Origin: DATBMA01 sp036555105
GTDB lineage: Bacteria; Actinomycetota; Acidimicrobiia; Spongiisociales; ZC4RG35
DNA length: 28,485 nt
Reading direction: 5' to 3'
Assembly: GCA_036555105.1 (NCBI GenBank)
Contig: DATBMA010000015.1
Coordinates: forward strand, 1-28,485
Shown here: positions 1-7,403 of the stretch, in pieces
How positions within the stretch are numbered: the stretch's first letter is position 1
Layout: every line of letters begins with the position of its first letter
Program-made: the position numbers and the translations under genes
Notes under the pieces: generated by a model
Databases searched by the model: none
Seen by the model: only the letters and a program-made list of their open reading frames with translations
Told to the model about the DNA's origin: nothing

Positions 1-326
1 TGGAACCGCAATTAGCTACGGGCTTCTGCTGCCGGACCTTTGGTGGGTCCGCCAGCGAATCGGGATCATGTGCTACTTCCTATGGGTCGGAGTCATGGGC
101 TTGGTCATCCTTCGCCAGTCGGATCGGACCTCGAGGACGAATCGGGCGGGAACAGCCGGAGAATCCTTCGTTGGGGAGAGAGAAGGCTCGCTGGCCCTTT
201 GACGAGGCCGTGGGCGTCGAACTCGCGATGGCGTTCTCATCCGGTCTGTCTGATCGACGCTGATCGCGTCCCACACAGCGTCCCCAGACGGAAGAAGCTC
301 CCTGTGCGATAGAGCCTTGGACGGGA
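1..326. other. Leading stretch with no supported gene
   Basis: I see no convincing gene here. The longest open frames (40-312 plus, 73-501 minus) give arginine- and proline-rich products with no recognisable motif and no good ribosome binding site, and the minus one runs through the tRNA. The stretch may be intergenic or hold a non-coding element I cannot recognise. It may also be the edge of a locus outside the window. Confidence 0.5.
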
Positions 327-354
327 TCAGGGCCACCTTTTTAGATGGCCCTGA
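327..354 (-). terminator. Stem-loop just downstream of tRNA-Pro
   Basis: A perfect 9-bp inverted repeat (TCAGGGCCA at 327-335, TGGCCCTGA at 346-354) encloses a 10-base loop. It starts 15 bases past the tRNA 3' end in the tRNA's reading direction. There is no U-run on either side, as is common for actinobacterial stem-loops, so the terminator role is inferred from position. Confidence 0.4.
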
Positions 355-368
355 CCTGGGTATCTGAG

Positions 369-442
369 TCGGGACGGCCGGACTTGAACCGGCGGCCTCA
401 GCGTCCCGAACGCTGCGCGCTACCAAACTGCGCCACGTCCCG
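369..442 (-). tRNA. tRNA-Pro (anticodon CGG)
   Basis: Read on the minus strand, the 74 bases fold as a full cloverleaf. The 7-bp acceptor stem is CGGGACG/CGTCCCG, the D arm is GCGC/GCGC, the anticodon stem is CAGCG/CGCTG and the T arm is GCCGG/CCGGC with loop TTCAAGT. The anticodon loop TTCGGGA places CGG at positions 34-36, decoding CCG proline codons, which are abundant in this GC-rich genome. The discriminator base is A. The 3' CCA is not encoded and would have to be added by the CCA-adding enzyme. A TAGCAT hexamer at 453-458 (minus) could be its -10 box, without a well-spaced -35. Confidence 0.95.
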
Positions 443-562
443 TTGTCCGGGAATGCTAGGCGGGCCGACTCCCAAGCCGTTCTGAAGCCGGGATTGGGCA
501 TGGACCCGGCCCGGGTTCGGGATAGTCTGTCCTAGGGAGCATTCGGCTTACGGGGAGGGAGT

Positions 563-874
563 GTGGCTGCTTACGAAGCCCGGCTTCGGATGGACGCGTC
601 GGACCCGACGCAGATCAGCGTATCGGTTGACCTGACCGACGAGCGGTTCAAGATGCGGGCCGGCGATACCGAGATCGCCGACTGGTCGCGCAGAGAAATC
701 AGGGTGGCCGCGCAGCCCGATGGCTTCCACGTCCGGGCCGAGGGGGAGGAGATCATCCTCGACGTCACCGACGATGCGGCCTTCGCCCTTGCATTGGGCT
801 TGCGCAACGCCCCACCGCTGTTGCGCCGCCGGATGTCCGCCCTCCTGAGGAGCGAGTCGGCCGATCAGGCCTGA
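563..874 (+). CDS. Small conserved-looking protein of unknown function (103 aa)
   Basis: I do not recognise this family. The GTG start at 563 is preceded by a good purine-rich site (GGGGAGGGA, 552-560); a second GTG lies two bases upstream in another frame. The product is acidic in its first 80 residues and alternates short beta-like stretches (SVSVDL, IRVAA, FHVRAEG, EIILDV), then ends in a probable helix and a basic tail (LLRRRMSALLR). There is no signal peptide, membrane segment or cysteine, so it is probably a small soluble beta-rich protein. Its 3' end overlaps the stop of the convergent receiver gene by 10 bp. GC-rich codon use matches its neighbours, which supports a real gene. Confidence 0.7.
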   Translation: MAAYEARLRMDASDPTQISVSVDLTDERFKMRAGDTEIADWSRREIRVAAQPDGFHVRAEGEEIILDVTDDAAFALALGLRNAPPLLRRRMSALLRSESADQA

Positions 875-1230
875 CTCTCGACTACTGGCAGACCCGCTCG
901 GAATTCGGTGGCCTCGAAGGGCTTGACCACCGCGTAGTCGGCTCCCGCCCGGCGGGCGATGAACCGATCTGCCTCGCGGTCGAGCAGCAAGATCAGGTGC
1001 ACGGGCCGCGCCCGCTCGATGGCCGCGGCATCCCGGATGGCGCGGACCACGGCCATGCCCCCCATGCTCCCGACCTGCATGTCGACTGCCACTGCGTCCG
1101 GCTCTTCCTCTTTGACCGTCGCCACCGCCCGGCGGGGGTCATCTTGGCGAACCAGCTCCCAGCCATTGGGAAGAACCGATTTGACCCGGGTTTCCACCCA
1201 ATCGGCGTCGGCTACCAGCAGCAACTTCAT
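865..1230 (-). CDS. Stand-alone receiver-like protein, degenerate
   Basis: The 121-aa product has the length and pattern of a single CheY-like receiver domain with no output domain. Visible landmarks are an acidic patch near the N-terminus (D8, D10), a candidate phospho-acceptor D50 at the end of a hydrophobic strand (DAVAVDMQ), and the conserved KPF motif at K103. The usual Thr/Ser after the fourth strand is not seen; that stretch reads LILLLDREAD. The ATG at 1230 fits the normal domain start. It converges with the unknown gene on one side and diverges from the NfeD-like gene on the other. A role in signalling is inferred; phosphotransfer ability is uncertain, and no partner kinase is adjacent. 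Confidence 0.75.
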   Translation of the reverse strand: MKLLLVADADWVETRVKSVLPNGWELVRQDDPRRAVATVKEEEPDAVAVDMQVGSMGGMAVVRAIRDAAAIERARPVHLILLLDREADRFIARRAGADYAVVKPFEATEFRAGLPVVESQA

Positions 1231-1242
1231 CGCCCGGCGACT

Positions 1243-1256
1243 GTACCCGCGGGTAC
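1243..1256. promoter_or_regulatory. Perfect 14-bp palindrome in divergent intergenic region
   Basis: GTACCCGCGGGTAC is perfectly self-complementary. It sits in the 44-bp gap between the divergent starts of the receiver-like gene (1230) and the NfeD-like gene (1275). Its position suits an operator for a dimeric regulator acting on both genes. No binding family can be named from sequence alone. Confidence 0.4.
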
Positions 1257-1274
1257 CCGTACCATCCGCGGGCG

Positions 1275-2516
1275 TTGACGAGGATCCTTCTCTCGCTCTT
1301 CGGGCTCGGGTTTGCCGTCGCCGCCCAGGCCGGCGTGCCGGTCGTCGAGGTGGCGGAGGTGGGAGGTGTGCTCGACGCCAGGTCCATCCGCTACGTGAGC
1401 CAGACCATCGAGTCGGCGGCGGCCGAGGGCCGGGAGGTCCTGATCATCCAACTGAGCTCCCGGGGGGTGGTCGCGCCCTCCGACCAGTTGGAGGAGCTGG
1501 CGAAGCTGGTGGCGGATCCTCCCCTGCCTGTGGTCTTTTGGGTAGGGCCACAGCCGGCGGTGGCTTACGGAGGCGCCTTGCAGTTGCTCTCCCTTGCCCC
1601 ACTTCGGACAGCGGCGCCCGGCACCGAGCTCGGGCACTGGAGCCCGTCGGTGGCAGGTGACCCAGCGGCGCCCGACCCAGGGGGCAGCTCCCCTATTGGC
1701 GACGAGACGGTTGTGGTGTCGGCTCCGATCCCCGGCCTGGTCGACGAGCTGGCGCCGACGGTCCGCCAGCTGATCCAGTCACTCGACGGCCATGAGTTCA
1801 CGATCGATGGCAAGACACGGACGGTGCAGACGATGACGCCGGTGGAGGCAGGCATCACCACCGTCGACACCCGCTTCGTCTCGGAGCCGATCGGAGATCG
1901 CATCCTCCATCTGTCGACCAAGCCGGAAGCGGCATTCTTCTTCCTGATCGTCGGGCTGACAGTGGCGACGTTCGAGTTCTACGCAGTTGGGCCGGGGCTG
2001 GCTGCCGGGGTGGCCGGCCTCGCTCTCATCTTGGGTGGGTATGGCCTTGCTGTGCTCCCGGTCCGATGGTGGGCGGTGGCGGCGATCGTGGCGGGCTGGG
2101 CCCTCTTGACTGGAGCTCACCAGCGGGGCGGGATCCTCTGGATGCGGGTGGCGGGGGGAGGGTTGCTGCTGGCCGGGGGCCTGTATCTCACGGATGCCGC
2201 GCCGCAGATCGCGCCTTCCGTGGTAGGGGTGGTGGTGGCCGCGGCCGCGGTGCTGGCTTTCTTCCTGGTGGCCTTGCCGGTCGTGGCGCGGGCGCGCTTC
2301 TCCACCCCGAACCTCGGGAGAGAGGGCCTGGTCGACAAGCCCGGCATCGCCGAGACCGACTTCACCCCCGATGGGATCGCCTATGTGGAGGGGGCTTCTT
2401 GGTCGGCCTCGGCGCATCGGGCGGCCAAGATCAAGCGTGGGGACGTGATCAAGGTGATGGCGGTCGTGGGTGAGCAGCTCGAGATCGGCCCAGCAGATCG
2501 CGAAAAACGACAGTAG
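1275..2516 (+). CDS. NfeD-like membrane protein, protease domain apparently inactive
   Basis: The 413-aa product has the layout of long NfeD/ClpP-class membrane proteins: an N-terminal signal peptide (about 1-19), a crotonase/ClpP-like extracytoplasmic domain (about 20-200), four to six membrane segments (about 215-345), and a C-terminal OB-fold NfeD domain (about 350-405). Family members cut membrane proteins, often stomatin partners, with a Ser-Lys dyad. Here the region matching the usual GA-AASAG motif reads PAVAYGG (94-100), so the catalytic serine seems to be alanine (A97), and the LDTPGG strand reads LSSRG (60-64). The start is a TTG with no clear ribosome binding site, chosen because it gives an intact signal peptide. 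No stomatin/SPFH gene is adjacent. The family call is firm; loss of activity is inference. Confidence 0.85.
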   Translation: MTRILLSLFGLGFAVAAQAGVPVVEVAEVGGVLDARSIRYVSQTIESAAAEGREVLIIQLSSRGVVAPSDQLEELAKLVADPPLPVVFWVGPQPAVAYGGALQLLSLAPLRTAAPGTELGHWSPSVAGDPAAPDPGGSSPIGDETVVVSAPIPGLVDELAPTVRQLIQSLDGHEFTIDGKTRTVQTMTPVEAGITTVDTRFVSEPIGDRILHLSTKPEAAFFFLIVGLTVATFEFYAVGPGLAAGVAGLALILGGYGLAVLPVRWWAVAAIVAGWALLTGAHQRGGILWMRVAGGGLLLAGGLYLTDAAPQIAPSVVGVVVAAAAVLAFFLVALPVVARARFSTPNLGREGLVDKPGIAETDFTPDGIAYVEGASWSASAHRAAKIKRGDVIKVMAVVGEQLEIGPADREKRQ

Positions 2517-2595
2517 GTATGGAAGAATTTCCCTGGCAGCGCTGAAGGAGAGTTACTAGCTTCGCCCAGCTTTTCGCCCACGAGGGAGGGAACTG

Positions 2596-2853
2596 GTGAA
2601 GGCGACGGACGAGTGGCAGCTGCGTGCGCTTTGCAGAGGGAACCACGCTCACCTGTTCTTTCCGCCATCGACCTTTGAGCGAAAGGAAGACCGCGAACGG
2701 CGCGAGGATCGTGCCAAGGCCATTTGCGCCGTGTGCCAGGTGCGCGGTGAATGCGCCGACTACGCCATTCGGATCCGGGAACCCTTCGGCATCTGGGGCG
2801 GCCTGACCGAGCTCGAGCGGCGCGAGCTGATCGCAGTCGGGGCTTTCCGCTAG
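2596..2853 (+). CDS. WhiB-family Fe-S transcriptional regulator
   Basis: An 85-aa WhiB-like protein, a family restricted to Actinomycetota and their phages. Four cysteines bind a redox- or NO-sensitive [4Fe-4S] cluster; here they are C13, C44, C47 and C53, in the expected C-Xn-CxxC-x5-C arrangement. The GIWGG turn follows at 65-69, then a short basic/acidic tail. WhiB proteins usually act by contacting the primary sigma factor. The GTG start at 2596 follows a strong GAGGGAGGG site (2582-2590). Which of the WhiB subgroups it belongs to cannot be settled by eye; the short C-terminus resembles WhiB1/WhiB2-like forms. Its TAG stop overlaps the selB stop within a shared CTAG. Confidence 0.95.
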   Translation: MKATDEWQLRALCRGNHAHLFFPPSTFERKEDRERREDRAKAICAVCQVRGECADYAIRIREPFGIWGGLTELERRELIAVGAFR

Positions 2854-4628
2854 GAACCAGGCAACGCTCCCGGGCGCACGCTGCGTGCGTCGCCCTTCCT
2901 GACCGTCAGTTCCTGGCGGTCACACCACTCCAGCAGGGGCACCGCCAGTTTGCGGGTGACCCCCACCCGATCCCTGAACTGGCTGACCGTGAAGCTGGCC
3001 GGCAACTCCCCCAGAGCTTGCTTGACCCGGTCGATGTGCTCGGGAAGGCAGACCAGGTCGTCGCTCACCTTGATGAGTGCCCCGCGTCTGATCAGAGCGT
3101 GGACCAGCTCGCGATCGAGCCCGAGCGATCGCCACGGAGGGACGTTCAGCCCTCCCTGCCAGAAGAGCCGCTGGCGGGCGGCCTTCCAGTCAGGGTCGAG
3201 CTCGGGGGAGGGGGCGGCTTCGCGGGCGAGCAGATTGCCTCCGACCACATCCAAGTCGGTCATCCGCCTGGCGATTGCGACGGCCGTGTCCACGCTTACC
3301 CCCAGCTGAGCTGCCGCTTCGGTCAGGGGGAGCCCGGGCCGGAGCGGGTTGGCGCCGGAGTGAGACGACCGCGCCGTGCGCAGACGCTCCTCCAGCGAGG
3401 CGGCCGCCGCGGACGACATCACCCGGTCACCGATCGACACCGCCCCCACAGCGATCCCCCCTCCCGAGTGCGAGGCCAGGGTGGCCACTTGCTCGTCACC
3501 CCGCATCTCCAGCAACTCGCCGGCAACTGCGTCTGGCCCGACCGCGACCGCCTGGCGGAGGCGAGAACCGGCCACGACCGCGACCGACGCCCGGGGAGGC
3601 GCCGGATCGAGGACCCGCCCTCCTGCTACCACCACCCTCCTTCCGCTCTCGCGCAGGATGAACCGATCACCTGCGGCGAGGGGGAGGGGAACCGGCAGAT
3701 CGACCATCGCCAGACTCTCGCTGAGCAGCCGGAGCGTGACCGACCAGGCCCCGCTCCCGGCATGGAGATGGAAGCTGCCCTTCCTCGGCATGGTGGCGTA
3801 ACGGGCCGGCCGGTAGTCGACCAGCAGCCGGGTGGAGTCGAGCCAGTGTCCCGGGAGGCCAAGCATCGAGCCACGGTGGATCTTCGAGTAGTCGAGCCCG
3901 GCGAGGTTCACCGCAGCTCGCCGCCTGGGGCCCAGCTCGTCCATAGACCGTTCGTGGGTCTGTAGGCCCCGGACCCGGGCGATATGCCCACCCGGGTGGA
4001 GGACGACGTGATCACCTACAACAAGGGGCCCTTCCAGCAGTGTCCCGGTGACGATCGTGCCGGCTCCCGGCATCGTGAAGGAGCGGTCGATCCACATGCG
4101 GGTGCGGCCGCTGCCCTCGGGCAGGTGGTCGGTCTGGGCGGCGATGACGTGCATCAGATCGTCCAGCCCCAGGCCGCTCACCACCGAGGTGACGACGATG
4201 GGAAGCGAGGCCAGTGAGGTCCCCTTCAACCGCTGCCTCACCTCGGAAGTCATCTCGTGGATAGCGTCGGCGTCCACCCGGTCTGCCTTGGTGAGGGCGA
4301 TGACCCCTCGGCACACATCGAGCAGGTCGAGGACCGCCAGGTGCTCCTCGGTTTGCGCCTTCCACCCCTCGTCGGCAGCCACCACCAGCAGGGCGGCGTC
4401 GATCGCCTCGATCCCGGCCAGCATGTTCTTGGCGAAACGTTCGTGGCCGGGCACGTCGACGAAGGAGAGTTCGCGCCCGTCGGACAGCACGGCCCAAGCG
4501 AAGCCGAGATCGATCGTCAGCCCCCGTCTCTTCTCCTCATCCCAGCGGTCGGGGTCGCGCCCGGTGAGGGCCTGGACCAGCGCCGACTTGCCGTGGTCGA
4601 CGTGACCGGCGGTCCCTATGACCGCCAT
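2850..4628 (-). CDS. selB: Selenocysteine-specific elongation factor SelB
   Basis: SelB is a GTPase that delivers selenocysteinyl-tRNA to the ribosome at UGA codons marked by a SECIS hairpin. The 592-aa product opens with the G1 motif GHVDHGKS (8-15), then G3 DVPGHE (58-63) and G4 TKAD (113-116). EF-Tu-like beta-barrel domains follow, and then the long C-terminal winged-helix region that binds SECIS RNA. Length is normal for the family. I chose the ATG at 4628 because the G domain begins there; an in-frame extension to 4736 is arginine-rich and lies inside selA. The start overlaps the end of selA by 13 nt, pointing to coupled translation. Its presence implies that the organism makes at least one selenoprotein. 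Confidence 0.96.
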   Translation of the reverse strand: MAVIGTAGHVDHGKSALVQALTGRDPDRWDEEKRRGLTIDLGFAWAVLSDGRELSFVDVPGHERFAKNMLAGIEAIDAALLVVAADEGWKAQTEEHLAVLDLLDVCRGVIALTKADRVDADAIHEMTSEVRQRLKGTSLASLPIVVTSVVSGLGLDDLMHVIAAQTDHLPEGSGRTRMWIDRSFTMPGAGTIVTGTLLEGPLVVGDHVVLHPGGHIARVRGLQTHERSMDELGPRRRAAVNLAGLDYSKIHRGSMLGLPGHWLDSTRLLVDYRPARYATMPRKGSFHLHAGSGAWSVTLRLLSESLAMVDLPVPLPLAAGDRFILRESGRRVVVAGGRVLDPAPPRASVAVVAGSRLRQAVAVGPDAVAGELLEMRGDEQVATLASHSGGGIAVGAVSIGDRVMSSAAAASLEERLRTARSSHSGANPLRPGLPLTEAAAQLGVSVDTAVAIARRMTDLDVVGGNLLAREAAPSPELDPDWKAARQRLFWQGGLNVPPWRSLGLDRELVHALIRRGALIKVSDDLVCLPEHIDRVKQALGELPASFTVSQFRDRVGVTRKLAVPLLEWCDRQELTVRKGDARSVRPGALPGS

Positions 4629-5950
4629 GTCTTGGCGAGCGCCGACGCCACCGTTTGATCGTCGGTTGGCTCGACCGTCCGCAGGTCGATGACCAGCTTG
4701 CCGGCATCGCGACGGGCGACCACAGGCGGTCGCCAACCCAGGAGAGCCGGGAAGGCGGACTCGGCTCCGGGCAGCCGGATGTGGAACGAGGGGATCTCGG
4801 CGCCTGGGGCGGCTCCGGCCCCCACCAGTGACGGCCCTTCGACCACCGCTGCCTCGACCCCGGCGGCTGCCACTACCGCTCTCGCCCGCTCCTGCACCTC
4901 GGCCGCGGCCAACGTTGCCATCCGCCAGAAGGGAAGTTGCGCTGCGGTTCCGGCGGCATACATGCTGAGCGTTGCGGTGAGGGCGGCCGCGGCCGTCGGC
5001 TCTATGCGGACCGCCCTGGCCAGGGGGTTGCGGCGCAGGCGCTCGATCAGATTGCGACTCCCCGCCACCACCCCTGCCTGCGGGCCTCCCAGCAGCTTGT
5101 CACCTGAGAACAGAACCAGGTCGGCCCCTGCCTTCAGTGCCTGACGCACACCAGGCTCGCCTGCCAGCCAGAGAGGCGTTGAGCGTCCCAGCCAGCCGGC
5201 ACCCTCGTCGAGCAATCCCGAGCCGGCGTCGAACACGAGCGGAACCGATGAGGCATCGGCCAGTCGTGCCAGGGCGGGGATCTCGACCGACTGGGTGAAG
5301 CCGCTGATGCGGTAGTTGGAGGGATGGACCTTGAGCACCATGGCGGCGCCATGGTCGATGGCCGAGCGATAGTCGTCGAGGCGAGTGCGATTGGTGGTGC
5401 CGACCTCGAGCAGCTTCACCCCGCTCGCCTTGAACAGCTCGGGCAGACGGTAAGAGCCACCGATCTCGATCAACTCGCCGCGCGAGATCGCCACTTTGCG
5501 GCGGCGGGCAAGGGTGGCCAGCACCAAGACCAACGCAGCTGCGTTGTTGTTGACCACGATGGCCGCATCTGCGCCGGTGGTCAGTTCGATCAGCCGCTCG
5601 AGGTAGCGGTTGCGCCCTCCCCGATCCCCGTCGGCCAAGTCGAGCTCAACGTTGGTGTAGTTCGTGGCGGTGAGCCTGGCCTCCTCCGCAGCCGCCTGCG
5701 CCAGCGGGGCACGTCCGAGATTGGTGTGCAGCAACACCCCGGTGGCGTTGATGACCCGCTGCGGTCGAAGGCGCTCGAGGGAGGCGACCTCGGCCAGGAC
5801 CATCGCCTCGACCTCGTCGGCGTCGATGTCATCGTGTCTGGCCAGGTCGGTCACACGCCGGGCAGTGTCCACCACCAAGGCTCTTGGCAGTCCGAGCGGG
5901 TCGAGCTCACGGGCGAGGCGATCAACCGAAGGTGGCCTCGAGGGCGGCAT
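4616..5950 (-). CDS. selA: L-seryl-tRNA(Sec) selenium transferase SelA
   Basis: SelA is the PLP enzyme that converts seryl-tRNA(Sec) to selenocysteinyl-tRNA(Sec) using selenophosphate. The 444-aa product shows the family core: VINATGVLLHTNLGR (66-80), VNNNAAA (133-139), KVHPSNYR (207-214), DAGSG (241-245), and the PLP lysine K285 in SGDKLLGGPQAG (282-293). The ATG at 5950 gives a normal N-terminal domain; its ribosome binding site is weak. It is the first gene of selA-selB, the same order as in E. coli. A long inverted repeat lies 31 bases upstream of the start. Neither selD nor a tRNA-Sec gene is in this window, so they must lie elsewhere. Confidence 0.96.
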   Translation of the reverse strand: MPPSRPPSVDRLARELDPLGLPRALVVDTARRVTDLARHDDIDADEVEAMVLAEVASLERLRPQRVINATGVLLHTNLGRAPLAQAAAEEARLTATNYTNVELDLADGDRGGRNRYLERLIELTTGADAAIVVNNNAAALVLVLATLARRRKVAISRGELIEIGGSYRLPELFKASGVKLLEVGTTNRTRLDDYRSAIDHGAAMVLKVHPSNYRISGFTQSVEIPALARLADASSVPLVFDAGSGLLDEGAGWLGRSTPLWLAGEPGVRQALKAGADLVLFSGDKLLGGPQAGVVAGSRNLIERLRRNPLARAVRIEPTAAAALTATLSMYAAGTAAQLPFWRMATLAAAEVQERARAVVAAAGVEAAVVEGPSLVGAGAAPGAEIPSFHIRLPGAESAFPALLGWRPPVVARRDAGKLVIDLRTVEPTDDQTVASALAKTWRS

Positions 5951-5980
5951 CGGCCGAGCCTACCGAGGCGGTCCTCTTCT

Positions 5981-6032
5981 CGTTCTGGCGCGGGATTGTG
6001 AAGCTATAGGAGCATTTTCCCGCGCCAGAACG
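5981..6032 (-). promoter_or_regulatory. 15-bp inverted repeat upstream of selA (candidate leader hairpin)
   Basis: CGTTCTGGCGCGGGA (5981-5995) is matched perfectly by TCCCGCGCCAGAACG (6018-6032), with a 22-base AT-rich centre containing CTATAG. It lies between the divergent selA (start 5950) and NUDIX (start 6064) genes. In the selA transcript it could form a very stable hairpin in the leader. Alternatively, the centre may hold -10 elements with operator arms on both sides. In E. coli a SECIS-like hairpin in the selAB leader binds SelB and represses the operon; a similar role here is only an analogy. It could also terminate transcription. Confidence 0.6.
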
Positions 6033-6063
6033 GAGGAGGCGCCCCCACCGGTAACCTCGCCGG

Positions 6064-6645
6064 ATGGCCACAGGGGGTGTCCCCGTCGACCCTGTTCCGG
6101 CCGCCACCGCCCTCATCGTGAGAGATGGCGCCGCCGGCATCGAGGTAGTGATGGTCCGCCGGCCTCCCGGCGGGATGTTCGGTGGCCTCTGGGTGTTTCC
6201 AGGCGGGGTGGTGGATGGGTTGGACGGGAGTGACCGTGATCAGGCGGGCAGACGGGCGGCGGTGCGCGAGAGCCTCGAAGAGGTGGGAATAGAGCTCGAG
6301 GAGCTCGATGCCGTCTTCGTGTCGAGGTGGATCACACCGGTGTGGGCCCCGCGCCGTTATGACACCCGCTTTTACCTGATTCCGGCTCCCGGCGGCCTGG
6401 AACCGTCCGTCACCCCCGGCGAGATCGAGGAAGGCCGCTGGGTCGGAGCCGCCGAGGCCCTGCAGCTGCACGAGTCGGGTGAGTGGGAGATGATCCTCCC
6501 GACCCTCGAACACCTCCGCTGGCTGAACGACCTCGGATCGGTCGGCGCCGCTGCCGGCACGGCCGCCAATGTGGCCGATCTGGAGCCGATCGAGCCGACG
6601 CTCGCCGAGGACGGGTCACTGATCGCCCGTTTCCTGCCGCGGTGA
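6064..6645 (+). CDS. NUDIX hydrolase
   Basis: A 193-aa NUDIX-fold hydrolase, probably cleaving a nucleoside diphosphate derivative or CoA-type pyrophosphate. The substrate cannot be named. The fold landmarks are MVRRPPGGMFGGLWVFPGG (30-48) and the catalytic core RESLEEVG (68-75), which carries the metal-binding glutamates. The spacing between the leading GG and RE is longer than in the classic Nudix box, as in NUDT7/NUDT19-like members. The ATG at 6064 gives a short proline-rich lead-in. The gene ends in GTGA, where its TGA overlaps the start of the next gene by 4 nt, so the two are probably translated together. Confidence 0.9.
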   Translation: MATGGVPVDPVPAATALIVRDGAAGIEVVMVRRPPGGMFGGLWVFPGGVVDGLDGSDRDQAGRRAAVRESLEEVGIELEELDAVFVSRWITPVWAPRRYDTRFYLIPAPGGLEPSVTPGEIEEGRWVGAAEALQLHESGEWEMILPTLEHLRWLNDLGSVGAAAGTAANVADLEPIEPTLAEDGSLIARFLPR

Positions 6646-7403
6646 GGATCTCGAGGGTGCTCGCCCCCAATCCTGGCCCATTCACCGGGACCGGGACCAA
6701 TACATGGGTGGTCGAGGACGCTGGGCGGGCGGTGGTGATCGACCCCGGCCCGATCGACCTCGGCCACGAAGCTGCCATCGCCGGCACCGTCGAAGGCCTC
6801 CACGTGGAAGCGGTGATCGTGACCCATACCCATCCCGACCACGCCCCGCTCGCGAATCCGCTGGCGAAGGAGCTCGGAGCCCCCGCTCTGGGTCATGCCC
6901 CAGGACCGGAATTCGAGCCGGACCACCTGCTCGGCGCCGGCGACCTGGTCGAGCTGGGAGAGATCGGGCTGATGGTGGTGGAGACTCCGGGCCACTCTGA
7001 CGACCATCTGTGCTTCCTGGCCGGGCGGGCCCTCTTCACCGGTGACCATGTCATCGGAGGCTCCTCGGTGCTGATCGACGACTTCGGCGCCTATCTCCGG
7101 TCGCTGGCCGAGATTCGCCAGCTGGACCTCGAAGCTCTCTATCCGGGACACGGCGAGGTGATGGAACGGCCCTATGAGGTGATCGACTGGAACCTGGCCC
7201 ATCGATTGCAACGCGAGGCGGAGATCATGCATGCGGTAGTGGCCGGTGCGGCGACGGCCGAGGAGGTGCTCGCACAGGTCTACGCCGGGACCGACCCTTC
7301 CCTGCTCCCGCTGGCCGCCCGCAACGTCGAAGCCCACCTGCGCAAGCTGGCTGTTGAAGGCCGGATCTCCTATACGGGAGGCCGAGTGGAGGCGTTGCCA
7401 TGA
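6642..7403 (+). CDS. Metallo-beta-lactamase fold hydrolase (LACTB2-like)
   Basis: The 253-aa product carries the zinc-binding signature HTHPDH (62-67) and further ligands in TPGHSDDH, FTGDHV and LYPGHGEV. This is the complete metal set of the MBL superfamily. A C-terminal winged-helix-like segment (about 200-253, ending in LRKLAVEGRISYTGG) matches the LACTB2 / glyoxalase-II-like group, whose members act on RNA or thioesters. The GTG at 6642 was chosen because it overlaps the NUDIX stop as GTGA and the fold begins right after it; an upstream in-frame extension to 6483 lies inside the NUDIX gene and is arginine-rich. Its own stop overlaps the next ATG by 4 nt. Substrate unknown. Confidence 0.9.
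   Translation: MRISRVLAPNPGPFTGTGTNTWVVEDAGRAVVIDPGPIDLGHEAAIAGTVEGLHVEAVIVTHTHPDHAPLANPLAKELGAPALGHAPGPEFEPDHLLGAGDLVELGEIGLMVVETPGHSDDHLCFLAGRALFTGDHVIGGSSVLIDDFGAYLRSLAEIRQLDLEALYPGHGEVMERPYEVIDWNLAHRLQREAEIMHAVVAGAATAEEVLAQVYAGTDPSLLPLAARNVEAHLRKLAVEGRISYTGGRVEALP

Noticed and set aside
494..528. TTGGGC and TAGTCT as a promoter for the 563 gene
   Set aside because: The spacer is 23 bases, outside the workable range for a sigma-70-type promoter.
2519..2545. Eight-codon open frame (MEEFPWQR) before whiB, as a leader peptide
   Set aside because: No ribosome binding site, no regulatory codon run and no attenuator hairpin around it.
6018..6027. TCCCGCGCCA resembling a eukaryotic E2F site
   Set aside because: Coincidental; it is one arm of a bacterial inverted repeat.
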